64,000 bases of DNA. Origin: Glandiceps talaboti. Its lineage: Eukaryota > Hemichordata > Enteropneusta > Spengelidae. Under the pieces are notes generated by a model. It was not told the DNA's origin. It worked only from the letters and a program-made list of their open reading frames with translations, and made no database searches. Below, piece by piece: positions 11,811 to 24,197 of the stretch. The DNA lies in contig NC_135567.1 in the NCBI RefSeq assembly GCF_964340395.1, positions 18,012,806 through 18,076,805 on the forward strand, read 5' to 3'. Within the stretch, counting starts at the first letter, position 1, and each line of letters opens with the position of its first letter. The translations under genes and the position numbers were made by a program.

Positions 11811-12229
11811 TGCACATAAGTATTTGTTAAGTGTATGAATGAATGCATGTGTTTATGAATCAATATGATTATGTGAGACTTTAAGTGTGTACATTCGGTT
11901 TGTGTGTATGTGTGTACATATTTCTACGTATTGCTAGGTAGCAATATAAACATCAACTTTATTTAATATTCAAAATTATGAAATTGTTGAAGTAACTTTA
12001 GTTGTACGATATCGCGTTTTATTCTTAGCATTTACTTGACATGTGTATACAGTAGCATCGTATTATGTAATAGTAATGAATGTATACAGTATGAACAGAT
12101 GTATATAGTAGTAAAGTAATATTCATCACTAGTGACCATGACGTCATACATGAAACTATTACTGACTAAAGTTCTATTCTTTTTTCGTTAACAGGTATCA
12201 GAAGAATCAAACCTATCACAAACAGTGTG

Positions 12230-12880
12230 TCTGTGTAATCACTTTTGATATGTGAGATCACTTCTGATGTGTAATCACCTTTGATAGGTTTAATCGATTT
12301 TGACATATGTGTCATCACCTTGGTATGTGTGATTACCTTTGACAAATTCAGATTACCTTTCACAGTTGGGATTAACTTTGACATTTGATATTACCTTTGA
12401 CATTTGAGATTGTCTTTAATATTTGAGATTATCTTTGATATTTGACATTACTTTTGATCGTTGAGATTATCTTCGACATGAGATTACCTTTGATATTTGA
12501 CATTAATTTCCACATTTGTGATTAGCTTTGACATTTGAGATTGTCTGTTATTTGAGATAACCGTTGATATTTGAGATTGCATTTGATATTTGAGATTACC
12601 TTTGAGATTTGAGATTATCTTTGACATGTTATTACCTTTTCTATTTGAGATTACCTTTGATATTTGCAATTAGCTTTGACATTTGAGATTGTCTGTTATT
12701 TAAGATAACCGTTGATATTTGATATTGCATTTGATATTTGAGATTACCTTTGACATTTGAGATTATCTTTGACATTTGAGATTATCTTCGACATGTTATT
12801 ACCTTTTCTATTTGAGATAAAGTTTGACATTTGAGATTGTCTGTTATTTGAGATTACATTTGATATTTGAGAATACATGG
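12230..12880. repeat. Degenerate minisatellite, unit about 19 bp
   Basis: More than 30 imperfect copies of a unit close to TTACCTTTGACATTTGAGA. A larger block (GATTGTCTGTTATTTGAGATAACCG...) recurs at about 12540, 12690 and 12836, showing higher-order repetition. Confidence 0.9.
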
Positions 12881-13003
12881 TAGATATCTCACGATGGAGG
12901 CTCCTGAAATTTGTCTTGTAATGTAAGACTCTTGTTGGCAGGAATAGCGCTTAGCTTTTGTATCATTCCCTCTTTACACTTAGGCATAAAAAAAATAATT
13001 GTG

Positions 13004-13275
13004 TGGTTCCGATTACATTCAATTTTAGAATAAGTGGGGAAGGTAGATTTTTTATTTTATTTTTTAAAATCATTATTTTTTTTTTAAATATGTGAGTGTC
13101 TAATTCAGATAGTTATATTTTCTGTTGTTTTCCATATTGCGTCTGTGTTACTGGTTTCTTCTCATCAGATGTATAGCCATTACATATTGGAATAACAGTT
13201 TTATATTGTGATTTTCAGTTGAAGTCAGTTTCCACATCCATTATTTCTTACGAGACTTCACGATTCAAAAGTCTT
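13004..13275 (+). mobile_element. Inverted-repeat transposon family 3, copy with right end missing
   Basis: It starts TGGTTCCGATTACATTCAAT and aligns with the reverse complement of 49103-49427 and with 58154-58385. Shared blocks include GTTGTTTTCCATAT, GCCATTACA and CATTTCTTACGAG-like sequence. The right terminal repeat is lost. Confidence 0.7.
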
Positions 13276-13984
13276 AAAACAACTGTATAACATTTAAATG
13301 TGCAAAATGTATGTATAAGATAAACCAAGATATATTAAGTGAAATAAAAATCTAGATCCTACATACGTCGAATAAAATGGTTCAAAATGGACAAGTTAAC
13401 ATTACTTTGGCAAAGCAATCTGATAATATGATACGTAACTGGAGTATTCTTCTCTATCATGACGCGAATTTACTTTATTTAAAAAAAAAAACTAATCTTA
13501 AAAGTACTTCGCCTCAATCTCTAAACTGGGTACCAAAGTATCTATCGATACACACATGTTCATTATCTTAACATATTACACACTTCTTTGTGCTGGTCAG
13601 CTGTACAGTACAATTAGTGTCAACAATCAAGCTGTATATTACAAAGTCCTCTTGCTCTTGACTATAACATCTGTATTGTAAAGCACAGTACAAAGTCCGA
13701 TACGTAATACGAATATCTAACAGTCCGGTAAAATAAATGGTCGCCACACACAAACACGACATTAGGAAAATTGGTAGCAGCTATGTCCGAAAAGAGCAAG
13801 TTACAGTTGTGATACGTTGTCACTGTGCATTTAACTTCAATGGGTAGGTAGGTACGAAACTGCATCATGTTCTTTTCAATGCTCGTTATGTCTGAATATG
13901 TATTTTCTACAAAAATATTTAGGCATGGATAAACTTTACAAACAATCAAACTTTAAAATCGCCTATGGTGTATGTACTTATATG

Positions 13985-13987
13985 AAA

Positions 13988-14029
<42 letters not shown>

Positions 14030-14089
14030 ATGTATGTATGTATGTATGTCTGTATGTCTGTCTGTCTGTCTGTCTGTCTGTATGTATGT

Positions 14090-14129
<40 letters not shown>

Positions 14130-14225
14130 ATGTATGTACGTACGTACGTACGTACGTACGTACGTACGTACGTATGTATGTATGTATGTATGTATGTATG
14201 TATGTATGTATGTATGTATGTATGA
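13985..14225. repeat. Compound TGTC/TGTA/TG/GTAC microsatellite
   Basis: Successive blocks of TGTC, TGTA, TG, TGTA, a self-complementary (CGTA)n run at about 14137-14173, and TGTA again. It lies about 90 bp beyond the stop codon of the TRIM-ZU5-Death gene. Confidence 0.95.
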
Positions 14226-14316
14226 AGGATTGCTCTACTATTGTTATATTATTCCTGATATAATGCTTTTAACATAAGGACTGTCTTGTATGTTGTCAGT
14301 ACATCACAGTCAGAAG

Positions 14317-15689
14317 TTATATACTTATTTCTTCTATCTGGTGTTTTTCATCACTGCTTTGTGCAGACTCAGGCAGATATCTCTTTACCTCCTCAGCAGC
14401 ATCCAGCCGCTGAATTTGTTTTAAGACAACATATATCTCACTTAATGGCTTACGTGCACAAAGTAGAATTTGGAGTAGATCCTGTGTTGGACTTTTCGAC
14501 CTTTCCAAATATTTCATCCTATCTAGGGTAATACCGAATTTGCTTGCCAACATCCTCCAATCTGCTTGCATAGGGTGCTCGGGGTCTAACAATATTGCTA
14601 GCTCGTGAGCTAGCTCCATCGTTATGGTATATTCTGGATTCATTTGCTTCCCGCGATATAACTTTGGATGGATATTATTTGAACCGGGAAGAACGAGTGC
14701 AATCTGACCGTTCTCTGTTTTACCGTTGTCGTCTTTTGCACACTCATACGGCGTTAAAGGCAAGACTACCTCCCCATTTCTTTGTCCAAGGTTACCCTCC
14801 GCTCCCTCGATTGCCATTTTCTCGGTGATTTCATTTGTAACTTGACGACAGCATTTAGTTCCATTGTCCTGATGCCTTATGGTACACGTATCGATACGTT
14901 GTTTCCTCTGCACATACGTCTTTGGTGTGTTATTTACATCTTCGGGTGATGAGATGGAAGTCGGAAATGGAGAGCAAGACTGTCCTGGACTGCTGGGTAT
15001 GCTAAATCGTCCACTGTCTGGTGTCATTGCGAGATTCTTTAAGAAAAAAATAAAAGACTTGTGAACAAATGATGCTCAATGAACTATTAATTATACACAG
15101 TGACTGTAATGTGGTTTTCTAAGTCAAACAGACGGAGACATTGATTGAATAGGTTTGGGTGGTTGGAAATATACAGGCATAATCTATTGAATGATATATA
15201 GTGTACAACTGGTATAACGGAAAGCAGTGTCTACTATATAAAGACAAATATTTGCAGAAACACTATCACGGATACTTGGAGATGAAAAGACAAATTTAAC
15301 TAAGGAAATCAAGATCACTCATCAAGGAATCAATGACTGTCATATTTACCTAACGTTTATAGCGTCTGTATATACAGAGTTCTGCACCTTGCTCCTGAAC
15401 AAACTGGCCTTGTGAGATCTTCAAGAAGCAGCGAAATTTGTTGACCTCGTCACTAGCTGGTTCGAAGTCGAATGTTCTGCTTTCTGTGCGATTTTCAACC
15501 CATATGGCAAAGAAGTTTATCATCTATAAATAAATAAATAATGAATAAATAAATAAACAAACAAACAAATAAATGAATAAATAAATAAATAAATAGGGAG
15601 GAAGGGAGGGAGGGAGGTAGGTAGGTAGGTAGATAGATAGATAGATAGATGCTATTAAATAGATAGATAGATAGATAGATAGATACTAT

Positions 15690-15722
<33 letters not shown>

Positions 15723-15732
15723 GGATGGATAT

Positions 15733-15765
<33 letters not shown>

Positions 15766-18700
15766 AAGATAGATAGATAAATAAATAGATAGCTAGATAG
15801 ATAGATAAATAGATAGATCACACACTTTTGCTTAGCATGATGTAATGTTAGCATGATGTAATATACATACCTGCTCAGTGGAATTGAGACACTCCCAGTC
15901 TTTAATAACTGTGTCAACTTTGACATTAACACAGTCTCCATTATTATGGAATAAGATGTGTCTTTCTCCGTCACTAAGGGTTGAATTTAGTTTAGAAGCC
16001 TCTTCTTCAACACGCTGTAAGAAACAAACATATCTTAAAAATATGTAACAATATAGTTCTAAATGGGATACGTTGCAGTGCATGCATGACCCAATAATAA
16101 AAAACCTCGATTAATTCCAATATATAGACAATTGGTGATAGTATGTGTGAACGCTAGCCATTTGTACGAAAGTAGTACATGGTATATACGTGTTGTGATA
16201 GTTGTATGTTGTGAAATGTGTACATAAATTTGCTAACATATAATAATTATTAAACAGCTAAGTCTCCTAAATAGTGATAATGGATCTTCAATTAATCATT
16301 TTTTTGTCATGTAAAGAAGAATTGATAATGACGACTGTCCCCTCTTGTAATCGTCCTCCTCACTCTTGATCTCCCACAGCTTGTGACCTGCGCAGTCGCA
16401 ACAAATAGTGTGCCGGGTGTATGGTTTATCTAAAATGTGCATACGTACGGGTAACAAATAAAATAACATCTCCATACAACTCGCGTCTGAATACATGGTA
16501 GTATAATATGAATTCAACAGTTTAATATTCAGGTGTTATTTATGATACCATAATACTGTAGGTCATGATGCATGATGTGCCAGTCTACTTGATAAATTGG
16601 GACAATTTAGATTCGACAATTGCTACAGAGGGCCAATGTACAACAAACTAAAACACTTACCACTACATTATCAGGGTTATCATCTCCAACGTAGACTCGG
16701 ACAATCATGTCATCACCTGGTTCAGGTAGATTATTATATACCCTGATGAATAACCTCATTGCTGTGTGTTCAGAACTTTCCTCGCTACAGACACATGTAA
16801 ACTTGGTGAAGTGTTGTGTAAACACAAGCGAATAATTATCCATAATCAATTGATTATAATCACCGTCGTCGTTTTCTTCCCAGGTGCTTCTTTCGTTTAT
16901 GTCCGTGTCGCTCTTAATGACAGTTAGGGTCTGTATATTATCGCTGACAGCACAGTGAGGCATTGATATGATGACTGGCTTCTCAAAACTCGTACCATGA
17001 GGACCGCAAACAACCACCGGGCTAACTCTTCTTCCACGTCGGCTGGAGGTGGGTCGATGCTCACCAGTTGGACTGGAAGACCACTCCATTTGCATTCTTT
17101 CTGTCTCATCCCACTGAACTCCAACATAAATAGACTTAGATTGGCCCTTTGGAATCGCCCCTGGTGGAATAAGAAGTCTTACGCCCGTGTTCGGCACGTC
17201 TACAAAATTACCCTCTTCAGTCACATCAAGCGTGGAGAAGATTCCACTGCATTTATCTGGAAGGGTATTGTCAGTCCTATCTTCAGATACACATACTCTT
17301 TCAACTTCTTCTATTAAAAAGACAATATTATTTAAATGAATTTCTCACAAATGATATTTACACATTCATATTTTGTTCTAAATGGGAGAAGCTCCAGTAG
17401 TTTTTTTCTTTGACGATTATCGCCACCTACCTCTTCCATCCGCCATTGGTATCATGGCAACTGGCTCATAAATTAACTAAAGGGGTGAGGACATATTTCC
17501 AGGTTTGCAAACAGTTGATAAGGACACATAGGGTAATTGTACGTGATGATTGATAAAGTTCCTATGACAATAGTGATGACGTCACTGAGGTATTATCAGT
17601 GGTGCCAAAGGTCAACACATGGAGTGAATAGCAATACGTTTGACAGGAATACTGAGATACCGTATACAATCATGGTTTCAGAGCTTCTGTGTTTAATAGT
17701 AGCAAGACATTATTTTGCTATTAAGTAAATGTCATTGAAAGTCGTATCAAACAATTGGCTAGCTTACCTTCCACCTTCTCAGTGCTAGAGGTGTTGACAC
17801 TTGGAGTAGCTTCTTTGGTGACAGTCACAGTAATTGGTGTTCCAGGTAATTGTAGATGACCAACCCTGATAATGATTTGGTGTCTTCCTTCCAGTTCCCC
17901 ATGCAAAGTAATACTATGTGTACCATCAACGTTACGTTCAACACTTAGGTTTTCACATGCGCCATCTGGCTTTTCCAGCTCTGCAGTCACCTTCTCCAGT
18001 GAAGTAATATCTATGCCATTGACGTCTTTGGTTATTACAGTACGAGTTATGATTTCACCGATATTCATCCTTTTTGGAAATTCTTCGATGACACACTGAG
18101 ATGCACATACCTCAGATATTAGATACCCATGCACTGGGTCGGCTGAGTTGATCGGGATATATTCAGCATTTGTGAATATTGGTACTCGTTTCCTTTTAAC
18201 GCTAGACAGCTTATCGCTCAAGGATGAAATTTCATCTCTTTTAGAAATGAAATCTATGGGTGATCCATCGATTACTTCCTCTACAGAACTGTGAATATCG
18301 CTGACGGTTTTGTGGCTTAATTTCATTTCTGCTAACTGGACTGTCATTTTTTTAATCCTCTTTACTTGAAGACTCATGTTCTTCAGACAGCTTCTTGTAT
18401 TGTTTTCATGATGCTGTTGTTCAACTTTTGATTTGCTAATTGAATCTTCAAGTTTTGATATTTCCCGGGCAATCGTTTCTTCCAAGTCCACCGCACTTGA
18501 AACAGCCGTGTCTTGTTCTTTGATGCATTTCTCTAAGGTATCTTGTATATCTCGACGGTCATGATTTATGTTACAGTGGCCATTGACAATGCAGACTTTG
18601 CAAACAGCCACTTGACAAATGTGACAGTAATATGCAATGGTATTGCTAGGGTGTAGTTTGCAGTATAATTTCGTGATAATTACTCGTTTTCTATAATTTC

Positions 18701-18968
18701 TGGTGGGTTTGGGATATCGCGTAGGCTTTAATATTTGTTGGTCTTTACCTTTGACGTAGTCACTATCAACACCCAAGTAGTCGCTGACCAGTGCTGGATT
18801 CCAGTAAGGTATACTTTGTGTAGTCGGCCTATGTGAATGTTCAGCTCTAATAATGCGCGTTTCAGGACTAATCTCTCGCCATGTGGACTGCGGTTTGATA
18901 GTTAAATCTGAATATGGATTTCTTGCACGTGCCAGCCTGTAAGCTGTAGAAATGAGTAATATATATAA

Positions 18969-19026
<58 letters not shown>

Positions 19027-19080
19027 TTGATAGTTCTGGAACTCTTTCTTGGTTGTAACTCGGAGTTTCACGCTCATCAG

Positions 19081-19121
<41 letters not shown>

Positions 19122-19322
19122 CTCGGTGAGTATCAATCTGCTAAGACAGTGCTCTATACCGCAGTGGCAGAGCGTAATAGTTTTGGTAGTACTGGAACTC
19201 TTTCTTGGTTGTAACTCGGAGTTTCACGCATTGCGCGATCATCAGACAACTGCAGTTGTCTGATGATCGCGCAATGCGTGAAACTCCGAGTTACAACCAA
19301 GAAAGAGTTCCAGTACTACCAA

Positions 19323-19357
<35 letters not shown>

Positions 19358-22300
19358 GAGCAAAGGTCAGGGTTGAGCAATACATAGCAGGTTGGTCAAT
19401 ACATTATGAAGTTTTGTTTCTCGAGACACAAATCAAGAGCCTGCATATATATTAATAGAAAGTAATATTCTGAGCTGGAGACTACAATTTTGATCTTGAC
19501 CACGACCTTTAAGTATACATATATTTGGAAATTTTATTGTAAGAGGCTATGGTCAAAAGTCTGTCTGAAAAATAGCTCGAAAGTGTTTCGACAGTAACCA
19601 CCGTTTTCAAGGGCAAGCTTTAATTTGCACAATATCTCAGCAATACAAAAAAAATGTTAAGGCTATGTCTTCGGTGAAGCATTGTTTATCGTAGTGGGGA
19701 TGGGGGCACCGGGAAACACCACTTTGATGAAAATCACCTGACCCCACCTAGAATTTAAAATGTAAACTCCCTAATACCAATCTACTTCATTGTCACATTA
19801 TAAATTCATTATCGTTTTATCTACGGATTCCTATTTTGCTATTTAAAATTCGTATGCATTCGTATACATCACATTTATTTCAACCGTTTATCTGAACATG
19901 GGAGGGGTCAAAAATTGTTTTAAAAAAAGGTTAAATAAATTCAATCAAATGGCATACAAAGAACTGCTATTTATGTCTCAATTCTGAGATGCATGGAATA
20001 TGTCGAAAGCCTTTTCCTACCTGGTGGTGACCCATACAGTGCTGCTACAACCGACTGAGAATATTTCTTGGCTTGGATTTTTGTCATCTGCCTACGTTTA
20101 AATTCTTCTACGTCTTCCACCTCCACATTGTATAGGTCATCTCTGGGGATGTTAAGATTTCTGCATGTGTTGATCACCTCAGTACCAATATTCCTGATAT
20201 CTGCCGACCAATTGTCGACATTTGAGCAATGTGACGATATTCCTGAATGGATAAGAGAATTCATTGTTTACATGACAAATAGTATTTTTCATAATGACTA
20301 ATAGGATAGAACACCACATTCGGTTGAGATACAGTACCACAACAAGCTGCCCCATTTTATCCCATGGACGAATTTTAAGACTATAATCATACGAGTTAGT
20401 TTGAGATATTCCATCTCTGAGCAATACACCATCTCAGACCGCTGTTGTTTGGGATTTCCAGCATGGGTAAACTAAGGTTCAGTAGTGCTTTAGCCGTCGA
20501 GAAAGGTAGGTACTAAGAAGTAGTTAGGTAGGTAGGTAGGTAGGTAGGTAGGGAGGGGTGTGTGATTGCATTCAGTCATGCATGCAAGTGTTCGTATAAA
20601 GTCAACGACACAAGTTTGTTGACAACCGAATTTTGAAATAAATAATAGTAATAATATCGATTTATGTTAAGAGGGTGGGCAAAAGGAGGGGGTGTCCTCC
20701 ACTACAGTTGACGGGAAAAAACGTTTTCAGTCACAAATTACGAAGATGGAATTTCTTTTTTTACACGATGCAAAAATAATTTGAAGTTTACATTTTACAA
20801 TTATATTACTGGAAAGTTGATGGAAAGGCATTCTATCTTCATGGGTGTACGAGTTTTGTGATACCACTCCTAGTGGTCATAACAAACCTATATTTGGTGG
20901 AGTGAGTAGTCAGGGTCTATAGGCTAGTTCCCAACATTATTGATACAATTCGTTGAATGATCGTCTTATGAATATGTTGCTTTTGATATCGCTAACTGTA
21001 AAAGCAGCGGGTAAAATAATATAGCTAGGCGGGAAGTACTATAACGTGGAAGCTTAGTGACCGAGTGGAGGGTTGGTCAGGGAGGGGTGTCCCGCCTTTG
21101 AATTTTTTTTTCCGAAAGTCTGTGACTAAAAGTATGTGTTCTGGACATACGTTGACGTGTGAGTTGATTATATAATGCATGCACTTCTGGTAACAGGAGA
21201 AATATTGAAGAATCAGTCAGCATACAGAGAAATATGCTTATTTATTACATGTATATTGTAAGCCATACCACTCAGTATCCAAAATAGTGTACAGTGCATG
21301 CATATATGTGGAACCCCGCTTGGTCAGCTTTCGGACGGTGATTAGTATTGTATCTGTTCATGGTCTGAGTTTTTTTTGAATCCTTCAAACGTCGTGCAAT
21401 TATGGTACCGTTTTATGCATTATCTATAACATTTAGGAAACAGTGATGCTTTTTACGGATTACAATCAGAATGAACAGTTGATTATGCAGTACACCGACC
21501 ACTTAATTACGATCTTACGGGTTTTAATGCATTTTACGCACAGTTTAAATAATTTAAAAGTAAATTGGCCCGATTACGAAGTATGACAATACCCCTTGTC
21601 CACCTTCTATGAAGAAAGATAGTAAATATTTTACTTTTTACTCTATAAATTGACCCTCTTTGAGTTAGTACTAAAATACGAAATACGAATACAAAAAGTC
21701 TTGCTTGACCACGTCTTCCCATCTGTTACAGCTATGCTAAGATAGTTGGTACATGGCTGTGGGAAATACCTATGTTACAGCTATGTTAACATAGCTGGTA
21801 CATGGCTGTGGGAAAAAGCTCTTGTACATGGATGTTGTAAAAACCTATGCTGCATTGCTATTTTTCATATCCATGTTACATTGATACCAGTTACACATCT
21901 GTCAAATCTTGGTATGTTACATCTAGTGTGTTGGCCAGAGCTGTTACAGGGATATTGTACACATAGCTGGTGCAGTCCTCATGGCTCCACTGAGCTGGTA
22001 CAGCTATGTGCACAACCCTGCCCTATGTATGTGAATGTTACAGGGGTGTGCAAGGTTCCCTGTGTAGGCTGATTAGATGTGTTGAGTATGGGACAAAGTC
22101 ATACGTTTGACTTAATTTCGTCGTGGTGAAATCCCCCTTAGGGCTGTAGATAGTCAGGAATGGCAAATGGCACTTCGCCTCATATTATGCCTGGTAGAGA
22201 TGGTGGTTATATGAGTCACATGCATGGCCGAGGTGGGTAAATTAGATATTTTGTATTTACATAGTAAACATCCATGTTGGTTGTTATGCCAGGTCACATT

Positions 22301-22460
22301 TTTCAATTTACCGATCAATTCACCAAGGTGGCACCCAAAATAGTCTCAGCTTAACGACAACTGTGTTAAAATCACTCAGTAGATTGAGAATAAGCATGAC
22401 ACACTTACCTGAATCAGAGTCATCGTCACTGTCATCGATATCAATAACTCGAAATGCCAT
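14317..22460 (-). CDS. TRIM-like B-box/coiled-coil/filamin fused to ZU5-UPA-Death, 7 exons
   Basis: Exons in transcript order: 22460-22409, 20242-20021, 18943-17768, 17310-16661, 16014-15871, 15523-15350, 15036-14317. All junctions are phase-consistent, giving 1,045 codons. The acidic start is MAFRVIDIDDSDDDSDS. A B-box 2 zinc finger spans residues 186-219 (C186, H189, C198, C201, C206, C209, H214, H219). A coiled coil covers about 225-330 and a filamin-type Ig domain about 365-468, homologous to that of the TRIM gene at 42-44 kb. ZU5 (about 513-625) has VRLLIPPGAIPKGQ and SPVVVCGPHGTSFEKPV. UPA is about 630-800 (WECLNSTEQMINFFAIW aligns with UNC5). The Death domain is about 946-1027 (LDPEHPMQADWRMLASKFGI). 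There is no RING, so E3 activity is doubtful. ZU5-UPA-Death supermodules (UNC5, PIDD, UNC5CL) act as regulated death-fold adaptors; the fused TRIM front suggests an intracellular scaffold. Odd point: with the best splice sites, codon 806 is TAG at 15352-15350, the last codon of exon 6. A weaker alternative (donor after CAAG at 15387, acceptor CACCAG in exon 7) avoids it. Each half is certain; continuity rests on splice phase. Confidence 0.82.
15526..15825. repeat. TAAA/GGTA/GATA microsatellite supplying a splice acceptor tract
   Basis: On the minus strand the array ends in repeated TTTA units directly before the exon 6 acceptor (TTTATAG|ATG at 15524/15523), so the repeat serves as the intron's T-rich tract. 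Confidence 0.9.
19020..19353. mobile_element. Palindromic repeat element, second locus: perfect 148-bp palindrome
   Basis: Order: a diverged single arm (about 19022-19083), (AT)n, a 58-bp tail unit (about 19121-19178), then a palindrome at 19179-19326 centred on CTGCAG with 74-base arms and no loop, then (AT)n. Arm and tail sequences match the hairpin at 11189-11470, but the two loci differ at several positions in the arms. It sits in the intron between exons 2 and 3 of the TRIM-ZU5-Death gene. Confidence 0.88.
21728..22060 (+). repeat. Degenerate tandem repeat around GTTACAGCTATG / GGTACATGGCTGTGGG
   Basis: Two near-identical units of about 45 bp (21726-21770, 21773-21815) include the small palindrome GCTATGTTAACATAGC. 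They are followed by diverged pieces to about 22060. Intronic. Confidence 0.65.
22079..22290 (+). repeat. Interspersed repeat, also at 27417-27625
   Basis: It shares with 27417-27625 ordered blocks: GAGTATGGGA, TTTGACTTAATTT, GGTGATCTCCCC-like, GTAGATAGTCA, AGAGATGGTGGTTA and GGTGGGTAAAT. Both copies have the same orientation. Class unknown. Confidence 0.6.
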
Positions 22461-22839
22461 CTTGGTGTAAATATACCGTGAATCGACTGGTACACTCTGT
22501 CAGGAGGGCGATACGTGGATCAATGGCGGCACGAAAGGTACTACTTCCTCACAGTTTAACGCAATTACACTACAGCGGAGTGATTATTAAATGTCCTGCT
22601 AACCTGTGATACATCAAACAGGGCTCTCGACAAATCAGAATGCGAGATTGTTGACAGGTAACGTAAATAATTATTAGGTCAGGTACCTGACTACACCAGT
22701 CTCCATATGAGTGAATACCTGCTAAACCTATGGAGACCACTGTTTTCTTAAGATATGATTGAGGTGAATTATTCTGGAAGTTGATGATGGGTTACCGACA
22801 ATTGACGAAATCAGGAAAAGTAAAAGAAATTGGCCATAT

Positions 22840-22878
<39 letters not shown>

Positions 22879-23629
22879 TTTTAAGTAAAGTGTTCATACT
22901 TACATTTCTGTTCTTGTTTACAATCGATTGATCGGGCAATAAGGCCACTAGCTTTCAAGGTCTATATTTTCAAAGGCATACGTCGTCTGGGCACGCACGA
23001 TACAACTTGCCCAGATATAACATTTAATGCAAAGACATTCTTCAAACTATACTCATCTAATGCCAGTATGTTATATTTTCTCTCAGTTTTGCAAGTATAC
23101 CAATTTTTGTTGAACCTCTTTATTGTAAACGAAGGTACATGGAACTTATACAAGGATAGGTCGAATATATGATGTCACAATATTTCATAGACCTGGCCAG
23201 ACAATTCCAAAAGGAAATTCGGACCTAGTTTCAGGTTGCGTAGTTACCTTTTGTCATTCGATCAATAGTTAATCAGCTGCATACAACACCAGTAATCCAT
23301 ACAGTTTAAATTTTATGGTGATACATTATACTGCATCAAGTATATATGACTTTAAGGGCGTTTGTTTTCTTTTTTTAATCTGTGAATTATCTTTTTTTGT
23401 ACTCATGGGACTCAAATGATGTAATTGTTGTACTTCAAGTGATTCGAGGTAACATACACTCTAATGTGAACATTGTCCCTTCCAATATATCATGGTTAAT
23501 AATCAAACAGCCCGCTAATGAAATGGTTATGTTGTCCACCTTGGGTCTTGGTCTGTATCTGCGTCTTTTTGTGAAGTATCGACAAGAAAACTCTACAAAC
23601 TTTGGTACCGTTCAAGTAGATGTTGTATA

Positions 23630-23664
<35 letters not shown>

Positions 23665-24197
23665 CAACAACAACACCAATAATGATAATAATAATAATCA
23701 TAATAATAACACCACCACCAACAACAAAAACAACAACAACAACAACAATAATAATAATCATAATAATAACAATAACAACAACACCACCAACACCAACAAC
23801 ACAACAACAACAACAGCAAAGATATATGTAATAGTAGCAATCTGATTTGCCATGTTGACCTAAGTATGAGTTTGTGCTAGCCTTTTCGACCTTTAAAAAT
23901 AGATTACAAACATTCAGTTAGTCGCTAAAATCATCAGCTTTATGTGTATAATTTTGTGTAATATGTTCCTATTTTAAACTAATAAATATATGCAAATGAA
24001 GCGTGTACACCAATTAGGAATAATCTGTACGATTATATCACTAAACTATATGTTTATCGTGCACACCAACACACACATTTGATCGTTGCATTTCTGCCCC
24101 TGTAAATAAACACTAATGTGGAATCTCAGTTAAAGCAAACACACGTATATATTTAATTCACACGGTGGTTTATTAATGTAAACACGTACAACATTAG
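22461..24197. other. Non-coding stretch upstream of the TRIM-ZU5-Death gene
   Basis: No supported exon. It contains an ATTT array (22838-22880) and a CAG/CAA/CAC/AAT trinucleotide array (23631-23820). The part next to 22460 should hold the gene's 5' UTR and promoter; no TATA box is evident. Confidence 0.55.

Larger units (their letters stand above)
11471..14313. other. Repeat-rich region without supported genes
   Basis: It holds GTAT arrays (11681-11810), a degenerate minisatellite (12230-12880), an inverted-repeat element fragment (13004-13275), and compound arrays (13985-14225). Short frames in 13377-13949 show no recognisable domain. Confidence 0.6.

Noticed and set aside
13898-14277. Overlapping open frames of C/V/Y/M repeats
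   Set aside because: They are translations of tetranucleotide microsatellites, as are similar frames at 6.1, 11.7, 34.3, 47.3 and 52.1 kb.
16296-16517. 73-codon minus-strand frame with several cysteines inside an intron of the fusion gene
   Set aside because: The UPA domain aligns continuously when exons 4 and 5 are joined directly, so an extra exon here would disrupt it.
23496-23840. Cysteine/tyrosine-rich frame
   Set aside because: Translation of the CAG/CAA/AAT array.
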